Part shown: in pieces, positions 9,161 to 19,677 of the stretch | Position numbering within the stretch: the stretch's first letter is position 1 | Layout: every line of letters starts with the position of its first letter | DNA from: Corallococcus sp. NCRR | GTDB lineage: Bacteria > Myxococcota > Myxococcia > Myxococcales > Myxococcaceae | Reading direction: 5' to 3' | Assembly: GCF_026965535.1 (NCBI RefSeq) | Contig: NZ_CP114039.1 | Coordinates: 5,022,001-5,086,000, forward strand | DNA: 64,000 nt | Notes under the pieces: model-generated | Database searches by the model: none | Seen by the model: only the letters and a program-made list of their open reading frames with translations | Told to the model about the DNA's origin: nothing | Made by a program: the position numbers and the translations under genes

Positions 9161-12100
9161 ATGCGAATCAAGCGCCTGGACATCACCGGCTTCAAGTCGT
9201 TCATGGAGCGGAGCGTCTTCTCCTTCGACGAAGGCGTCACGGGCGTCGTCGGCCCCAACGGGTGTGGCAAATCCAACGTCGTGGACGCCATCCGCTGGGT
9301 GATGGGCGAGCAGAGCGCGAAGAACCTGCGCGGCCGCGGCATGGAAGACGTCATCTTCAACGGCTCGGAGAACAAGCCGCCCCTGTCCATGGCGGAGGTG
9401 TCGCTCACCTTCCTCGTGGACGACACGGACACGCTGGCGCCCCAGTACCAGGGCTTCAGTGAGATCACCGTGACGCGCCGCCTGTTCCGCAACGGCGACT
9501 CCGAGTACCTCATCAACAAGACCGTCTGCCGCCTGCTGGACATCACCGAGCTGTTCCTCGGCACGGGCGTGGGCACCAAGGCCTACTCCATCATCGAGCA
9601 GGGCCGCGTGGGCCTCATCGTCTCCAGCAAGCCGGAGGACCGCCGGCACCTCCTGGAGGAGGCCGCGGGCGTCACCAAGTACAAGGCCCGCCGCAAGGCC
9701 GCCGAGCGCAAGATGGAGGCCACCGAGGCCAACCTCCTGCGTGTCAACGACATCACCAACGAGCTGGAGAAGCGGCTCGACACGCTGTCGCGCCAGGCGA
9801 AGAAGGCGGAGAAGTACCGCAAGCTCAAGGCGCGCATGCGGGAGATTGATCTGCACTCCACCAGCCACCGCTCGCTGGAGCTGATGGCGGAGAAGCGCGT
9901 GCTCCAGTCGCGCCTGGAGAACCTGGGCGGCGAGGAGCGCGAGGGCCTGGACAAGGTGAAGGAGCTGGAGGAGGCCATCACCCGGCGCCGCGCGGAGTTG
10001 GACGCGGAAGGGGCGGCCCTCCAGCAGTACGCCGGCGAGGTGCACGCGCTGGAGAGCGCCCTGCAGCGCGAGGCGCAGGAGCTGTCCTACGGCCGCCGCG
10101 ACTTCGAGGAGACCGGCACGCGCGTGGAGTCCGCGCAGGCGGAGCTGGACGCGCTGCTCGCGCGGCAGGCGGAGGTCGTGCGGACCATGACGGCCCGCGA
10201 GGCGGAGCTGTCGGGCATCGCCGGCTCGTACAAGGAAGACGAAGTGGCCATGGCGGTGGCCCTGGAGGAGCAGCGCCGCGTCTCCGTGCTGCAGACGGAA
10301 ATCTCCCTGCGCCTGGAGCAGGAGCGGGCGGGGCTGGTCGCCGTGGCCACGCGCCTGGCGAACCACGAGAGCAACCTGGTCAACCTCGCGCGCCAGCGCG
10401 CGGACCTGGAGGCCCGCCGCGCGAAGCTGGGCGGTGAGCTGGAGGCCCTGCGCGCCCAGGAGCAGGAGCTGGACGCCGTGCGCACCCAGGCGGCCCGGCA
10501 CGTGGAGGACACGCGCCACCTGGCCTCCGAGCTGGCCGAGCGCCGCGGCCAGGAGGAGGAGGCCCTCACCCGCACGCGCGAGGCCTTCACGGAGAACGAG
10601 GTCCAGGTCATCGCGCTGCGCGAGGAGCTGAGCGACAAGCGCAGCCGCCTGTCCTCCCTGGAGGACATCCAGAAGAACTACGACGGCTTCGACCGGGGCG
10701 TGCGCGCCGTCATGGTGCGCGCGGCGGAGGCGGCCCGCGAGCAGGGCATCTTCGGCCTGGTGGCGGACGTCCTCACGGTCACCAACGCCCGCTACGAGCG
10801 CGCGGTGGAGGCCGCCCTGGGCGAGCGGCTCCAGCACGTCATCGTGGACAGCCGCGAGAAGGGCGTGGAGCTGGTGGAGTACCTGAAGGGCCACGCCGAA
10901 GGGCGCGGCACCTTCCTGCCGGTGCCCTCCGGCGAGCAGGCCCGCGCCTACGTGGAGCCGGACCTCTCTCTTCCGGGTGTGCTGGCGCACGCGCTCAAGG
11001 AAGTGTCCTGCGAGCCCGCGCTGGAGCCGGTGCTCAAGCTGCTCCTGGGCGACGTGGTCATCGTCCAGGACCTGGCCGCCGCGCGCGAGTACGCGGAGAG
11101 CACCCCCGTGCCCGTCACGCTCGTCACGCTGGACGGCGAGGTGTTCCGCGCGGACGGCTCCATCACCGGCGGCGAGCGAGAGGGCGCGGCCGTGGGCGCG
11201 CTCCAGAAGAAGCGCGAGATCGCGGAGCTGGCGGCCGAGGTGGCCCGCGTGGAGGAGCGCTACAACGAAATCCTGACCCGCCACTACACGCTCCAGAAGC
11301 AGATGGGACAGGCGGAGGCCGTCCTCAAGGGCCTGGGCAAGGAGCAGCACGCGGAGGAGGTCAACCTGGCCAGCCAGGAGAAGGACCTCCACAAGGCGAG
11401 CGAGGACCTGGCCCGGGTGCGCGAGCGGCTGCGCTCGCTGGAGGGCGAGGAGGGGCAGCTCGCGCAGAGCCACACCGCGCTCGCCAACGAGGAGGAGTCC
11501 AGCCGCGGCGAGGTGGCCCACGGCCAGGCGGACCGCGAGGCGCGCGAGGAGCGCGTGCGCCAGTACGCGGGCGAGCTGGAGGGGCTGCGCCAGCGCGCGG
11601 ACACGGCGTCCTCGGACCTGATGGGCCTGCGCGTGAAGGTGGCCGCCGGCAGCGAGCGCGGCGAGTCCGCGCGCAAGGAGCTGGAGAGCCTGGTGGCGCA
11701 GCGCCGCGACATGGAGGCGCGCGTCAGCCGCCTGCAGGCCACGGTGACGGAGGGCCGCGCCAAGGTGGAAGCGCTGCAGGGCCGGCTCGCGGAGCTGGAG
11801 TCCACCAAGGACCAGCGGGCGGAGGAGCACCGCGTGGCCGCGGAGGCCCTGGAGGCCCGCCGCACCGCGCACACCACCGCCACCACCGAGGTGCGCGAGC
11901 AGGACACCGCCTTCCGCGAGCTGCGCGGCCGGCTGGACGAACTCATGCAGGGCCTGTCGCAGATCACCCTGCGCGAGAAGGAGATTGGCCTGGAGCTGGA
12001 GCACCTGGCCGCCGGCATCCGCGAGCGCTACCAGCTGGAGCTGTCCGCGGAGCTGCACAACTACCACCTGCTGGCGCCGCTCTCGCCGGAAGTGGAGAGC

Positions 12101-12769
12101 GAGCTCAAGGACCTGCGCGCGCAGGTGGAGAAGATGGGGGAGATCAACCTCACCGCCATCGACGAGCACGCGGAGCTGTCCAAGCGCTTCGAGTTCCTCT
12201 CCAGCCAGCGTCAGGACCTCCAGGCGTCCATCAGCCAGCTGAAGGAAGCCATCGTCCGCATCGACGCGACGAGCCGCGAGCGCTTCAAGCAGACCTTCGA
12301 CGTGGTGAACGACAAGTTCCAGGCCATCTTCCCGCGCCTGTTCGGCGGTGGCCGCGCCAGCCTCATCCTCACGCAGGAGGGCCCCAACGGTGAGCCGGGC
12401 GTCGAAATCGTGGCCCAGCCGCCAGGCAAGAAGCTCCAGAGCGTCAACCTGCTCTCCGGTGGCGAGAAGGCCCTCACCGCCGTGGCGCTCATCTTCGGCA
12501 TCTTCCTGATCAAACCCACCCCCTTCTGCCTCCTGGACGAGGTCGACGCGCCGCTGGATGAGGGCAACGTGGGCCGCTACAACGACATGGTGAAGGAGAT
12601 GAGCCGCCAGTCGCAGTTCATCCTCATCACCCACAACAAGCGCACCATGGAGATCGCCGACACGCTCTACGGCGTCACCATGGAGGAGCCCGGCATCTCC
12701 AAGCTCGTCAGCGTGAAGATGCGCGAGGCCTCCGCGCACAACGACGACAAGGTCCCCGCCGCGTCGTAG
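9161..12769 (+). CDS. smc: Chromosome segregation ATPase SMC
   Basis: SMC with ScpA/ScpB forms the bacterial condensin that organises and segregates chromosomes. The 1,202 residues show the full architecture: Walker A GPNGCGKSN at 31-39, two long coiled coils rich in Glu, Ala, Arg and Leu, a hinge around 530-660 (FGLVADVLTVTNARYERAVEAALG), the C-terminal signature LLSGGEKALTAVALIF near 1097, and Walker B CLLDEVDAPLDEGN near 1125. ATG 9161 starts the canonical MRIKRLDITGFKSF and follows a GGGAG; the open frame upstream has no SMC sequence. scpA and scpB are not in this window. Confidence 0.98.
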   Translation: MRIKRLDITGFKSFMERSVFSFDEGVTGVVGPNGCGKSNVVDAIRWVMGEQSAKNLRGRGMEDVIFNGSENKPPLSMAEVSLTFLVDDTDTLAPQYQGFSEITVTRRLFRNGDSEYLINKTVCRLLDITELFLGTGVGTKAYSIIEQGRVGLIVSSKPEDRRHLLEEAAGVTKYKARRKAAERKMEATEANLLRVNDITNELEKRLDTLSRQAKKAEKYRKLKARMREIDLHSTSHRSLELMAEKRVLQSRLENLGGEEREGLDKVKELEEAITRRRAELDAEGAALQQYAGEVHALESALQREAQELSYGRRDFEETGTRVESAQAELDALLARQAEVVRTMTAREAELSGIAGSYKEDEVAMAVALEEQRRVSVLQTEISLRLEQERAGLVAVATRLANHESNLVNLARQRADLEARRAKLGGELEALRAQEQELDAVRTQAARHVEDTRHLASELAERRGQEEEALTRTREAFTENEVQVIALREELSDKRSRLSSLEDIQKNYDGFDRGVRAVMVRAAEAAREQGIFGLVADVLTVTNARYERAVEAALGERLQHVIVDSREKGVELVEYLKGHAEGRGTFLPVPSGEQARAYVEPDLSLPGVLAHALKEVSCEPALEPVLKLLLGDVVIVQDLAAAREYAESTPVPVTLVTLDGEVFRADGSITGGEREGAAVGALQKKREIAELAAEVARVEERYNEILTRHYTLQKQMGQAEAVLKGLGKEQHAEEVNLASQEKDLHKASEDLARVRERLRSLEGEEGQLAQSHTALANEEESSRGEVAHGQADREAREERVRQYAGELEGLRQRADTASSDLMGLRVKVAAGSERGESARKELESLVAQRRDMEARVSRLQATVTEGRAKVEALQGRLAELESTKDQRAEEHRVAAEALEARRTAHTTATTEVREQDTAFRELRGRLDELMQGLSQITLREKEIGLELEHLAAGIRERYQLELSAELHNYHLLAPLSPEVESELKDLRAQVEKMGEINLTAIDEHAELSKRFEFLSSQRQDLQASISQLKEAIVRIDATSRERFKQTFDVVNDKFQAIFPRLFGGGRASLILTQEGPNGEPGVEIVAQPPGKKLQSVNLLSGGEKALTAVALIFGIFLIKPTPFCLLDEVDAPLDEGNVGRYNDMVKEMSRQSQFILITHNKRTMEIADTLYGVTMEEPGISKLVSVKMREASAHNDDKVPAAS

Positions 12770-12802
12770 GCGCGGGACAGGGCCGGTCGCTGGAAAAGAA
12801 GA

Positions 12803-12836
12803 CGGGCGCCCCGGAGAGGTTCCTCCGGAGCGCCCG
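12803..12836. terminator. Bidirectional hairpin terminator between smc and a convergent gene
   Basis: CGGGCG-cc-CCGGAG (12803-12816) pairs with CTCCGG-ag-CGCCCG (12823-12836) around a 6-base loop. On the plus strand TTGTCATTT follows; on the minus strand the hairpin is followed by CTTCTTTTCC. This suits termination from both sides. Confidence 0.65.
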
Positions 12837-12864
12837 TTGTCATTTCAGCGGCTTGAGCGAAGGA

Positions 12865-14073
12865 CTACTTCTTCTTCGTCGGCGAGTAGCTCTTCTTCGG
12901 GCAGGCGCCCTGGTCCGCGGCCAGACGCTGCTGGGCGGCGGTGAGGTCCTTCTGGGTGTTGGCCAGGGCCTCCTGGCTGGCGGTCTCCACCGGGGCCCAG
13001 TCTTCCTTCTGGGTCTTGAGCTGCTGCACCAGCGTCAGGGTCGTCTGGTCCACCGTCTCCTGCGCCTTGAGCGCGTCCACCCACTTGGTGGCCGAGTCCA
13101 CCAGCGCCTGGCACTTGGAGGACAGCTCGTCGAAGAGCTTGTAGTCCTTCGTCTTGGTGTACTTCTGCACGACGGCGTCATACGTGTCCGCCGCGTTGGT
13201 GCGCGCGCCGAAGGCGATGGCGGACGCGGCGGCCGTCTGGGTGCGCGCCAGCTCCAGCTGGAAGAAGCGCAGCTCCGGCGGCATGCTCGCGGAGGCCTCC
13301 ACCGGGGCCTGCGAGTTGAAGAACACGAAGCGGAACGGGAACTTCAGCTCGCCGGACGTCGTCGCCGGCATGGCGGCGACCTTCGCCTGGAGGCAGGACG
13401 CCAGCTGATCGCCTTCCGTGCTGCCGGAGGGCTTGAAGACGACCTCCGTCGGGTTGGGCTGGCCCTTCACGATGTGGATGTCGGACGTCAGCACCGGCGG
13501 CGTGGACTCCTTGAAGCCGGCGAAGCAGTCGCACCAGCTCTTCTCCGCCAGGCGCACCGTGCCGGAGAAGTCCGAGCCCTCGTTGATGCCCATGGTGACG
13601 GAGGGGTTGTTCGCGCTGGCGTGGTCGTACTCGTACGAGGCCTCCACCGGCTTCGCGTCCGCCGCCAGCGCCGCGGGCTTCACGTGCGTGTCCAGCACCT
13701 GCTGGATGCAGGCGGTGCCGGCCGGGGTGAGGTTCTCACCGGAGACGGCGTGCGTGGCGCCCTGCGCGTTGACGGTGGACTTCACCATCACCTTGGTGCT
13801 GGCGGCCGGGCCGCGGTGGGCCGGATCCACCAGGCACTCCAGCACGTCCGGGCGGACGCTCAGGAGCGCGCCCACGAGGACGCCCTCGTTGGCGGGGGAG
13901 GGCAGGGTCTGCTCGCGCGGGAAGCAGGTCGCCAGGTCGAACGGGGGCTGGTTGGTGATGCGCAGCCGCTCTTCCTTGGTCATCTGCTTCTGACCTTCGG
14001 TGGCTTCGGTCTTCTGCTGGCCCGCACAGGCGGCGGTGAGGATGACGGAGGCGACGGCGAGACGCTTCAGCAT
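12865..14073 (-). CDS. Lipoprotein of unknown function
   Basis: A 402-residue protein with a clear lipoprotein signal (MLKRLAVASVILTAACAGQQ, lipobox TAAC) followed by a Lys/Glu/Thr linker. The middle is mixed alpha/beta with paired Cys residues (WCDCFAGF, SCLQAKV); the last 150 residues are predicted helical (KWVDALKAQETVDQTTLTLVQQLKTQ, ANTQKDLTAAQQRLAADQG) and end in a Lys-rich tail. I recognise no family. ATG 14073 was chosen for the signal peptide and has GGGAGAAAG upstream; 17 upstream codons are in frame but unlikely. The regulator gene at 14121 ends only 47 bases upstream, so the two may be cotranscribed. Confidence 0.75.
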   Translation of the reverse strand: MLKRLAVASVILTAACAGQQKTEATEGQKQMTKEERLRITNQPPFDLATCFPREQTLPSPANEGVLVGALLSVRPDVLECLVDPAHRGPAASTKVMVKSTVNAQGATHAVSGENLTPAGTACIQQVLDTHVKPAALAADAKPVEASYEYDHASANNPSVTMGINEGSDFSGTVRLAEKSWCDCFAGFKESTPPVLTSDIHIVKGQPNPTEVVFKPSGSTEGDQLASCLQAKVAAMPATTSGELKFPFRFVFFNSQAPVEASASMPPELRFFQLELARTQTAAASAIAFGARTNAADTYDAVVQKYTKTKDYKLFDELSSKCQALVDSATKWVDALKAQETVDQTTLTLVQQLKTQKEDWAPVETASQEALANTQKDLTAAQQRLAADQGACPKKSYSPTKKK

Positions 14074-14120
14074 GGTGAGGCTTTCTCCCGGTTGGGGTGA
14101 GGGGGACTGCGCTCGGGCGC

Positions 14121-15503
14121 TCACTTCTCCAGGCCCTCGGCGTTCTTGAGGTCCTTGAGGCGGAGCCCGTTCTTCTTCAACAGGCGGTAGAGGCTCTGCA
14201 TGGACAGGCCGGTGCGCTGCTCCGCGGCCTTCATGTCGAAGGCCACCTCGCGCATCACCTCGGCGAAGTACAGCCGCTCGAAGTCCGCGAGCACGCGGTC
14301 CTTCGCTTCGTGGTACGGCATGCCGGTGACGATGGCGGCCACGTTGGTGGCGGGCTCCGTGCCTTCCGTGCGCTTGGGCGCGTGCGCCAGGAAGTCCAGC
14401 CAGCTGGTGTTGCCCGTCTCCTGCATCAGCGCGCCGCGCTCCAGCACGTTGCGCAACTCGCGCACGTTGCCCGGCCAGTCGTAGCCCTCGAAGAGGGCCA
14501 GCGTCTGCGGCGTCAATTCCAGCGCGGCCTTCATGCCGCGCGACAGGGCCTGCGACAGCGTGGGGATGTCGTCGCGGCGGGTGCGCAGGGGCGGCAGCTT
14601 CACGCGCGCCACCGCGAGCCGGAAGTAGAGGTCCGCGCGGAAGCGGCCCTGGCGCACGTCCTCCTCCAGGTTGCGGTGCGTGGAGGCGATGACGCGCACG
14701 TCCACCGCCACCGGCTGCCCGTCCAGCGACGGCACCTCGCGCGTCTCCAGCACGCGCAAGAGCTTGCCCTGCACGGACAGGGGCAATTCGCCCACCTCGT
14801 CCAGGAAGAGCGTGCCGCCGCGCGCCGCCTCGAAGATGCCGCGCGCGCCCTTGTCCTCGTTCTCCCCGGCGCGCAGGCCGCCGAACAGCTCGCGCTCCGC
14901 CTTCTCCTCGGAGATGAGGTTGCAGTCCACGACCTTGAAGGCGCCGTGGCGGCGCAGCGAGTGCTGGTGCACCGCTCGCGCGGCCAGTTCCTTGCCCGTG
15001 CCCGTCTCACCCTCGACGAGCAGGTTCATGTCCTCCCGCGCGATGCGGCGCAGCTCCGTGAAGACCCAGCGCATCTTCTCCGAGCTGCCCACGAGCTGCC
15101 CGAAGGACTCCGCGCCGGCGACCTCCACCTCCGTCGCGCGCGCGGCCACCTTCACGGCCAGCTTCGTCTTGCCCAGCTCCACCTTGTCGCCGCTGGAGAC
15201 GAAGGCCTGCAGGATGCGCCGCCCGTCGAGGAACGTGCCGTTGCGGCTGCCGGTGTCGCGCAGCAGCAGGCCCTGCGGCAGCCGCTCCACCTCCAGGTGA
15301 CGGCGGCTCACCGTCGGGTCGCTCAGCACCAGGTCGCCCGCGGCGTCGGAGCCCACGCGCACCAGCGAGTCCTGGGTGGTGACCTTCTTGCCCTTGTCCG
15401 GACCGCCCACCACCTCCACCGTCCACTCGTGAAGGGGGACGCGGGTGGCCTGGGCCTCGCGCTCCGCGTGGACGGTTTCGGTGACATCCGGTCTGTCAAT
15501 CAT
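14121..15503 (-). CDS. FHA-domain AAA+ response regulator (sigma-54 activator-like) with Fis HTH
   Basis: The 460 residues comprise an FHA domain (about 25-115; RVGSDAAGDLVLSDPTVSRRH, then GSRNGTFLDG) that should bind phosphothreonine, an AAA+ domain of the enhancer-binding-protein type (about 135-365; Walker A GETGTGKE 165-172, Walker B TLFLDEVGE 231-239), and a C-terminal Fis-type HTH (about 415-455). The segment after ELFG (205-208) reads GLRAGENEDKGARG instead of the sigma-54-contacting GAFTGA loop. It may therefore regulate without sigma-54 or act in mixed oligomers. FHA-containing activators are typical of myxobacteria and are usually controlled by Ser/Thr kinases. ATG 15503 is favoured over an upstream in-frame codon. 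Confidence 0.9.
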   Translation of the reverse strand: MIDRPDVTETVHAEREAQATRVPLHEWTVEVVGGPDKGKKVTTQDSLVRVGSDAAGDLVLSDPTVSRRHLEVERLPQGLLLRDTGSRNGTFLDGRRILQAFVSSGDKVELGKTKLAVKVAARATEVEVAGAESFGQLVGSSEKMRWVFTELRRIAREDMNLLVEGETGTGKELAARAVHQHSLRRHGAFKVVDCNLISEEKAERELFGGLRAGENEDKGARGIFEAARGGTLFLDEVGELPLSVQGKLLRVLETREVPSLDGQPVAVDVRVIASTHRNLEEDVRQGRFRADLYFRLAVARVKLPPLRTRRDDIPTLSQALSRGMKAALELTPQTLALFEGYDWPGNVRELRNVLERGALMQETGNTSWLDFLAHAPKRTEGTEPATNVAAIVTGMPYHEAKDRVLADFERLYFAEVMREVAFDMKAAEQRTGLSMQSLYRLLKKNGLRLKDLKNAEGLEK

Positions 15504-15703
15504 GGTCACGGACCCCTGGTCGCAACGGGGCGTGGGGGGCAAAAACACCCCTCGTCGCCCTCAATCCCGCCTCTTTAGGGGGGACTGCACACACGGGGCA
15601 AGCGGAACAAGTAGACGCGGAAACGTCCGTTGAAGATGAAGACAGAAGGGGCCCGGCCGCCCCAACCGGGGACGTCGGGCCTGCCTTCCGGACTTCCCCC
15701 GCC

Positions 15704-16123
15704 TCAGTACTTCGCGGGTGCGTCGCTCGCGGGGAACGACTCCTTGGACTGCTCGTCCACCTCGTCGTCGCCGGGGCTGCCGCCGGAGCGCACGCTCGCG
15801 TTGGTGGGGCCCTTCACCTCGCGCGTGGGGACCTCCGCGTTCGCCTTGCCGCGCTTCGTGCCCCTGGACTCCGGGGCCGCACGGCCCGTGCCGGCCTGCG
15901 CGTTCATCATGCGCGCGCCCAGCAGGTTCTTGGCGCGCTCGGCCAGGTTGCGCTGCTCGTCCTGCCAGTCGCGGAAGAGCTGCGCCAGCTCCTGGTCGCC
16001 CGCGGCCTCCGCGTCGCGCAGGTACTGCGCGCTCACCGACGCGCCCTTGAGCAGGTGGTACAGCGTGCTGATGAGGTCGTGGTGTTCATCCCGGGTCCCC
16101 GTGACTTCCTGTCCGCCCGCCAT
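15704..16123 (-). CDS. Small acidic helical protein, function unknown
   Basis: The 139-residue protein starts MAGGQEVTGTRDEHHDLI after a strong GGGAGG. Residues 15-70 look helical (LISTLYHLLKGASVSAQYLRDA, then LAQLFRDWQDEQRNLAERAKNLL) and resemble a four-helix-bundle half, as in ferritin-like or DUF892-type stress proteins; this is a weak resemblance. The C-terminal half is low complexity, charged and probably disordered, ending SKESFPASDAPAKY. No signal peptide or membrane segment is seen. The glutaredoxin gene lies 98 bases upstream on the same strand. Confidence 0.75.
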   Translation of the reverse strand: MAGGQEVTGTRDEHHDLISTLYHLLKGASVSAQYLRDAEAAGDQELAQLFRDWQDEQRNLAERAKNLLGARMMNAQAGTGRAAPESRGTKRGKANAEVPTREVKGPTNASVRSGGSPGDDEVDEQSKESFPASDAPAKY

Positions 16124-16221
16124 GGTGTTCCTCCCGTGAAAGGGGGTGAATGCCTTGAGGAAGAAGGTAGGCACGGGCAACGCGGGTGGCGTCCGGGCAC
16201 GGGGCCCGGCCGCCTGGCTGC

Positions 16222-16479
16222 TCAAGCCTGGAGCATGGGGTCCAGCTTGCCCTCGCGGTCCAGCGCCGCCATGTCGGAGTAGCCGCCCACGTGCGTATCG
16301 CCGATGAAGATCTGCGGCACGGTGCGCTGACCGTTGCTCATCTCCACCAGCTTCGCGCGGGCGTCGTCGTCCCCGGTGACGTCCACCTCTTCGTAGGCCA
16401 CGCCCTTGCGCTTGAGCAGGTCCTTCGCGCGCACGCAAAAGCCACAGTAGGTCGTCGTGTAGATCTTCACGGGCTTCAT
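16222..16479 (-). CDS. grxC: Glutaredoxin (GrxC type)
   Basis: An 85-residue thioredoxin-fold oxidoreductase that reduces disulfides or mixed glutathione disulfides in the cytoplasm. It begins MKPVKIYTTTYCGFCVRAKD with active-site CGFC at 12-15, then has the cis-proline TVPQIFIG and the glycine-rich GGYSDM that contacts glutathione. The length and motif order match GrxC. The active site has CGFC rather than the usual CPYC, which is likely to change its redox potential. GGAGGAATTCC precedes the ATG. It lies downstream of groEL on the same strand, behind a hairpin. Confidence 0.92.
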   Translation of the reverse strand: MKPVKIYTTTYCGFCVRAKDLLKRKGVAYEEVDVTGDDDARAKLVEMSNGQRTVPQIFIGDTHVGGYSDMAALDREGKLDPMLQA

Positions 16480-16570
16480 GGAATTCCTCCTGGCTCTCTT
16501 GATGCCAAACCTAAGGGGCCGTTGCGCGGGTGGCCACGGCCTTCGCGCGTGCCTGGCCCCTTGAAACACG

Positions 16571-16606
16571 ACGGCCCCCGGAACCCAGGTGGGCGCCGGA
16601 GGCCGT
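16571..16606 (-). terminator. Probable terminator after groEL
   Basis: ACGGCCcCCGG (16571-16581) pairs with CCGGaGGCCGT (16596-16606), an 11-base imperfect stem with a 14-base loop, located 41 bases after the groEL stop. The following U-run is poor (CGTGTTTC), so efficiency is uncertain. Confidence 0.5.
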
Positions 16607-16646
16607 CAGGTCCATCCCCGGGACTGCTGGGGGACGGGTGGGGCGA

Positions 16647-18311
<1,665 letters not shown>

Positions 18312-18346
18312 CTAGAAGTTGGGAGTGGAAAGACGAACGGCGGGCT

Positions 18347-18637
18347 TCACTTCTCGATGATGCCCAGCACGTCCTCTTCGCGGAGGATCAGGTGATCCTC
18401 GCCGTCCAGCTTGATCTCCGTGCCCGCGTACTTGCTGAAGAGGATGGTGTCGCCGGCCTTGATGTCCATGGCGCGCACCTTGCCGTCCTCCAGCACCTTG
18501 CCGTTACCGACGGCGATCACCTTGCCCTCGAGCGGCTTCTCCTTCGCCGTGTCGGGGATGAAGAGGCCGCCCTTGGTCTTGTTCTCCTCGGCGACGCGCT
18601 TGATGATGAGCCGATCCTGCAGGGGACGAATCTTCAT
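18347..18637 (-). CDS. groES: Co-chaperonin GroES (10 kDa subunit)
   Basis: 96 residues with the typical [15 protein letters not shown] start, a mobile loop ([19 protein letters not shown]) that docks on GroEL, and the end [11 protein letters not shown] 18637 follows AGGAGC; upstream in-frame codons belong to the leader that carries CIRCE. First gene of the groESL operon, read from the promoter at 18776-18803. Confidence 0.98.
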   Translation of the reverse strand: MKIRPLQDRLIIKRVAEENKTKGGLFIPDTAKEKPLEGKVIAVGNGKVLEDGKVRAMDIKAGDTILFSKYAGTEIKLDGEDHLILREEDVLGIIEK

Positions 18638-18732
18638 GGCTTGCTCCTGTGAATCGCGGCGGCCGGAGGCGGACGGAAGGTCCGGACCGGGATGCCGCAG
18701 GGGTGATTGAAAAGGTCCTGTGGGCCCCGGCG

Positions 18733-18759
18733 TTGGCACTCGCACCCACTGAGTGCTAA
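18733..18759. promoter_or_regulatory. CIRCE operator of groESL (HrcA-binding)
   Basis: TTGGCACTC-N9-GAGTGCTAA differs by one base from the consensus TTAGCACTC-N9-GAGTGCTAA. It lies in the groES leader, just downstream of a sigma-70-type promoter, where bound HrcA would block transcription until heat shock. Confidence 0.93.
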
Positions 18760-18775
18760 CGCCCAGGCGCGGCGG

Positions 18776-18803
18776 ATAATAACCAGGGACTTCACCTCGT
18801 CAA
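18776..18803 (-). promoter_or_regulatory. Sigma-70-type promoter of groESL
   Basis: On the minus strand TTGACG (18803-18798) and TATTAT (18781-18776) are separated by 16 bases. Transcription would start near 18769, placing the CIRCE repeat in the first 40 bases of the transcript. Confidence 0.75.
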
Positions 18804-18917
18804 GCGACGTCGGGACATCTGTCTGGATGCCGCTAAAGCCCCGTCCTGATTGGGCTTTTCCGAAAAACATTCCCACCTGTCGCACCTGCCCGCCAGGCCG
18901 TGCGGGGTGTCCGGACG

Positions 18918-18944
18918 TTGGCACTCGCCCCGGGCGAGTGCCAG
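18918..18944. promoter_or_regulatory. Second CIRCE-like inverted repeat
   Basis: TTGGCACTC-N9-GAGTGCCAG keeps the exact CIRCE geometry, with nine matched positions in the left arm of the groES copy and seven of nine in the right. It is 185 bases farther from groES and 134 bases before the ATG of the divergent gene at 19078. It could be an auxiliary groES operator or an operator for the divergent unit. The rest of the 440-base region 18638-19077 shows no gene; a small GTCGG/CCGAC hairpin sits at 18968-18982. Confidence 0.7.
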
Positions 18945-19077
18945 CGTAAGTGCTTGATAAGACTTGGGTCGGTTTTGCCGACGCCGTGCGACATGGCTAC
19001 TCTTCCGGGAAGCGTGTCCTGGAAGCTTCGGGCGCTGGCCCGGGGGCCTTCCAGGCTTCATCCGGGAGGTGTGCTCG

Positions 19078-19677
19078 ATGAGCGGACTGGTGACGTCCTC
19101 TTCCTCGCTGAAGGAGTTCTTCCGGGAGCTCCTCTTGGAGGTCTCGGCCCGGCAGCGGGTGGCGCTGGGCGAGTCCACCGAGTTCTACCTGGTGAACCTG
19201 CTGGCGGAGTTCGCGGCCACGGACAAGCTGTTCAGCCGTGACGCGGAGGGCCGGCGGGACCACGAGCCGCTGGCGGAGCTGTACCACCGCTCGCTGCAGC
19301 AGGAGCGTGAGGAGCGCATCCGCACGCTGCGGCGGCTGGGCGACGTGTCGCTCTACAAGGTCGGCTTCTTCTCCGGCGCGCTGCAGCAGGGGATGGTGGG
19401 CCCGGACTACTACATCCAGATGGGCGGAGCCGCGTACGGCCAGGTGGCGGAGCTGGTGCCCGCGGGCGGCTTCACCGGCGTGTACCGCGAGCTGTGCGAC
19501 AAGTTCCGTTCGCTCGTGGAGGTGCTGGAGGAGATCAGCGCGCGCGGCCTGGTGAGCGCGGGGCCCGCGGGCGCGCTGCGCGTCTACGAGTCCTGGGTGC
19601 GCACGGGCAACGACAAGCTGGAGCGGGTGCTGGTGGACGCGGGTTGGATTCCGCGCAAGGGGCCGCTTGCCAACTGA
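19078..19677 (+). CDS. Unrecognised 199-residue protein
   Basis: It begins MSGLVTSSSSLKEFFRELLL after a good GGGAGG and is predicted mostly helical, soluble and without signal peptide. Segments such as GESTEFYLVNLLAEFAATDK and VSLYKVGFFSGALQQGMVG look conserved-domain-like, but I cannot assign a family. It is divergent from groESL with a CIRCE-like repeat upstream, and the next gene overlaps its end by 11 bases, so the two are probably cotranscribed and translationally coupled. Confidence 0.8.
   Translation: MSGLVTSSSSLKEFFRELLLEVSARQRVALGESTEFYLVNLLAEFAATDKLFSRDAEGRRDHEPLAELYHRSLQQEREERIRTLRRLGDVSLYKVGFFSGALQQGMVGPDYYIQMGGAAYGQVAELVPAGGFTGVYRELCDKFRSLVEVLEEISARGLVSAGPAGALRVYESWVRTGNDKLERVLVDAGWIPRKGPLAN

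Noticed and set aside
8999-12739. Minus-strand open frame of 1,246 codons opposite smc
   Set aside because: It is the mirror of smc, which has all SMC motifs. The antisense product is Leu/Ala/His/Arg/Val-rich and unlike any protein family.
18918-18944. Sigma-54 promoter reading of the TTGGCAC element
   Set aside because: TGGCAC is present but no GC pair with TTGC-like -12 element follows at the right distance; the inverted-repeat geometry fits CIRCE much better.
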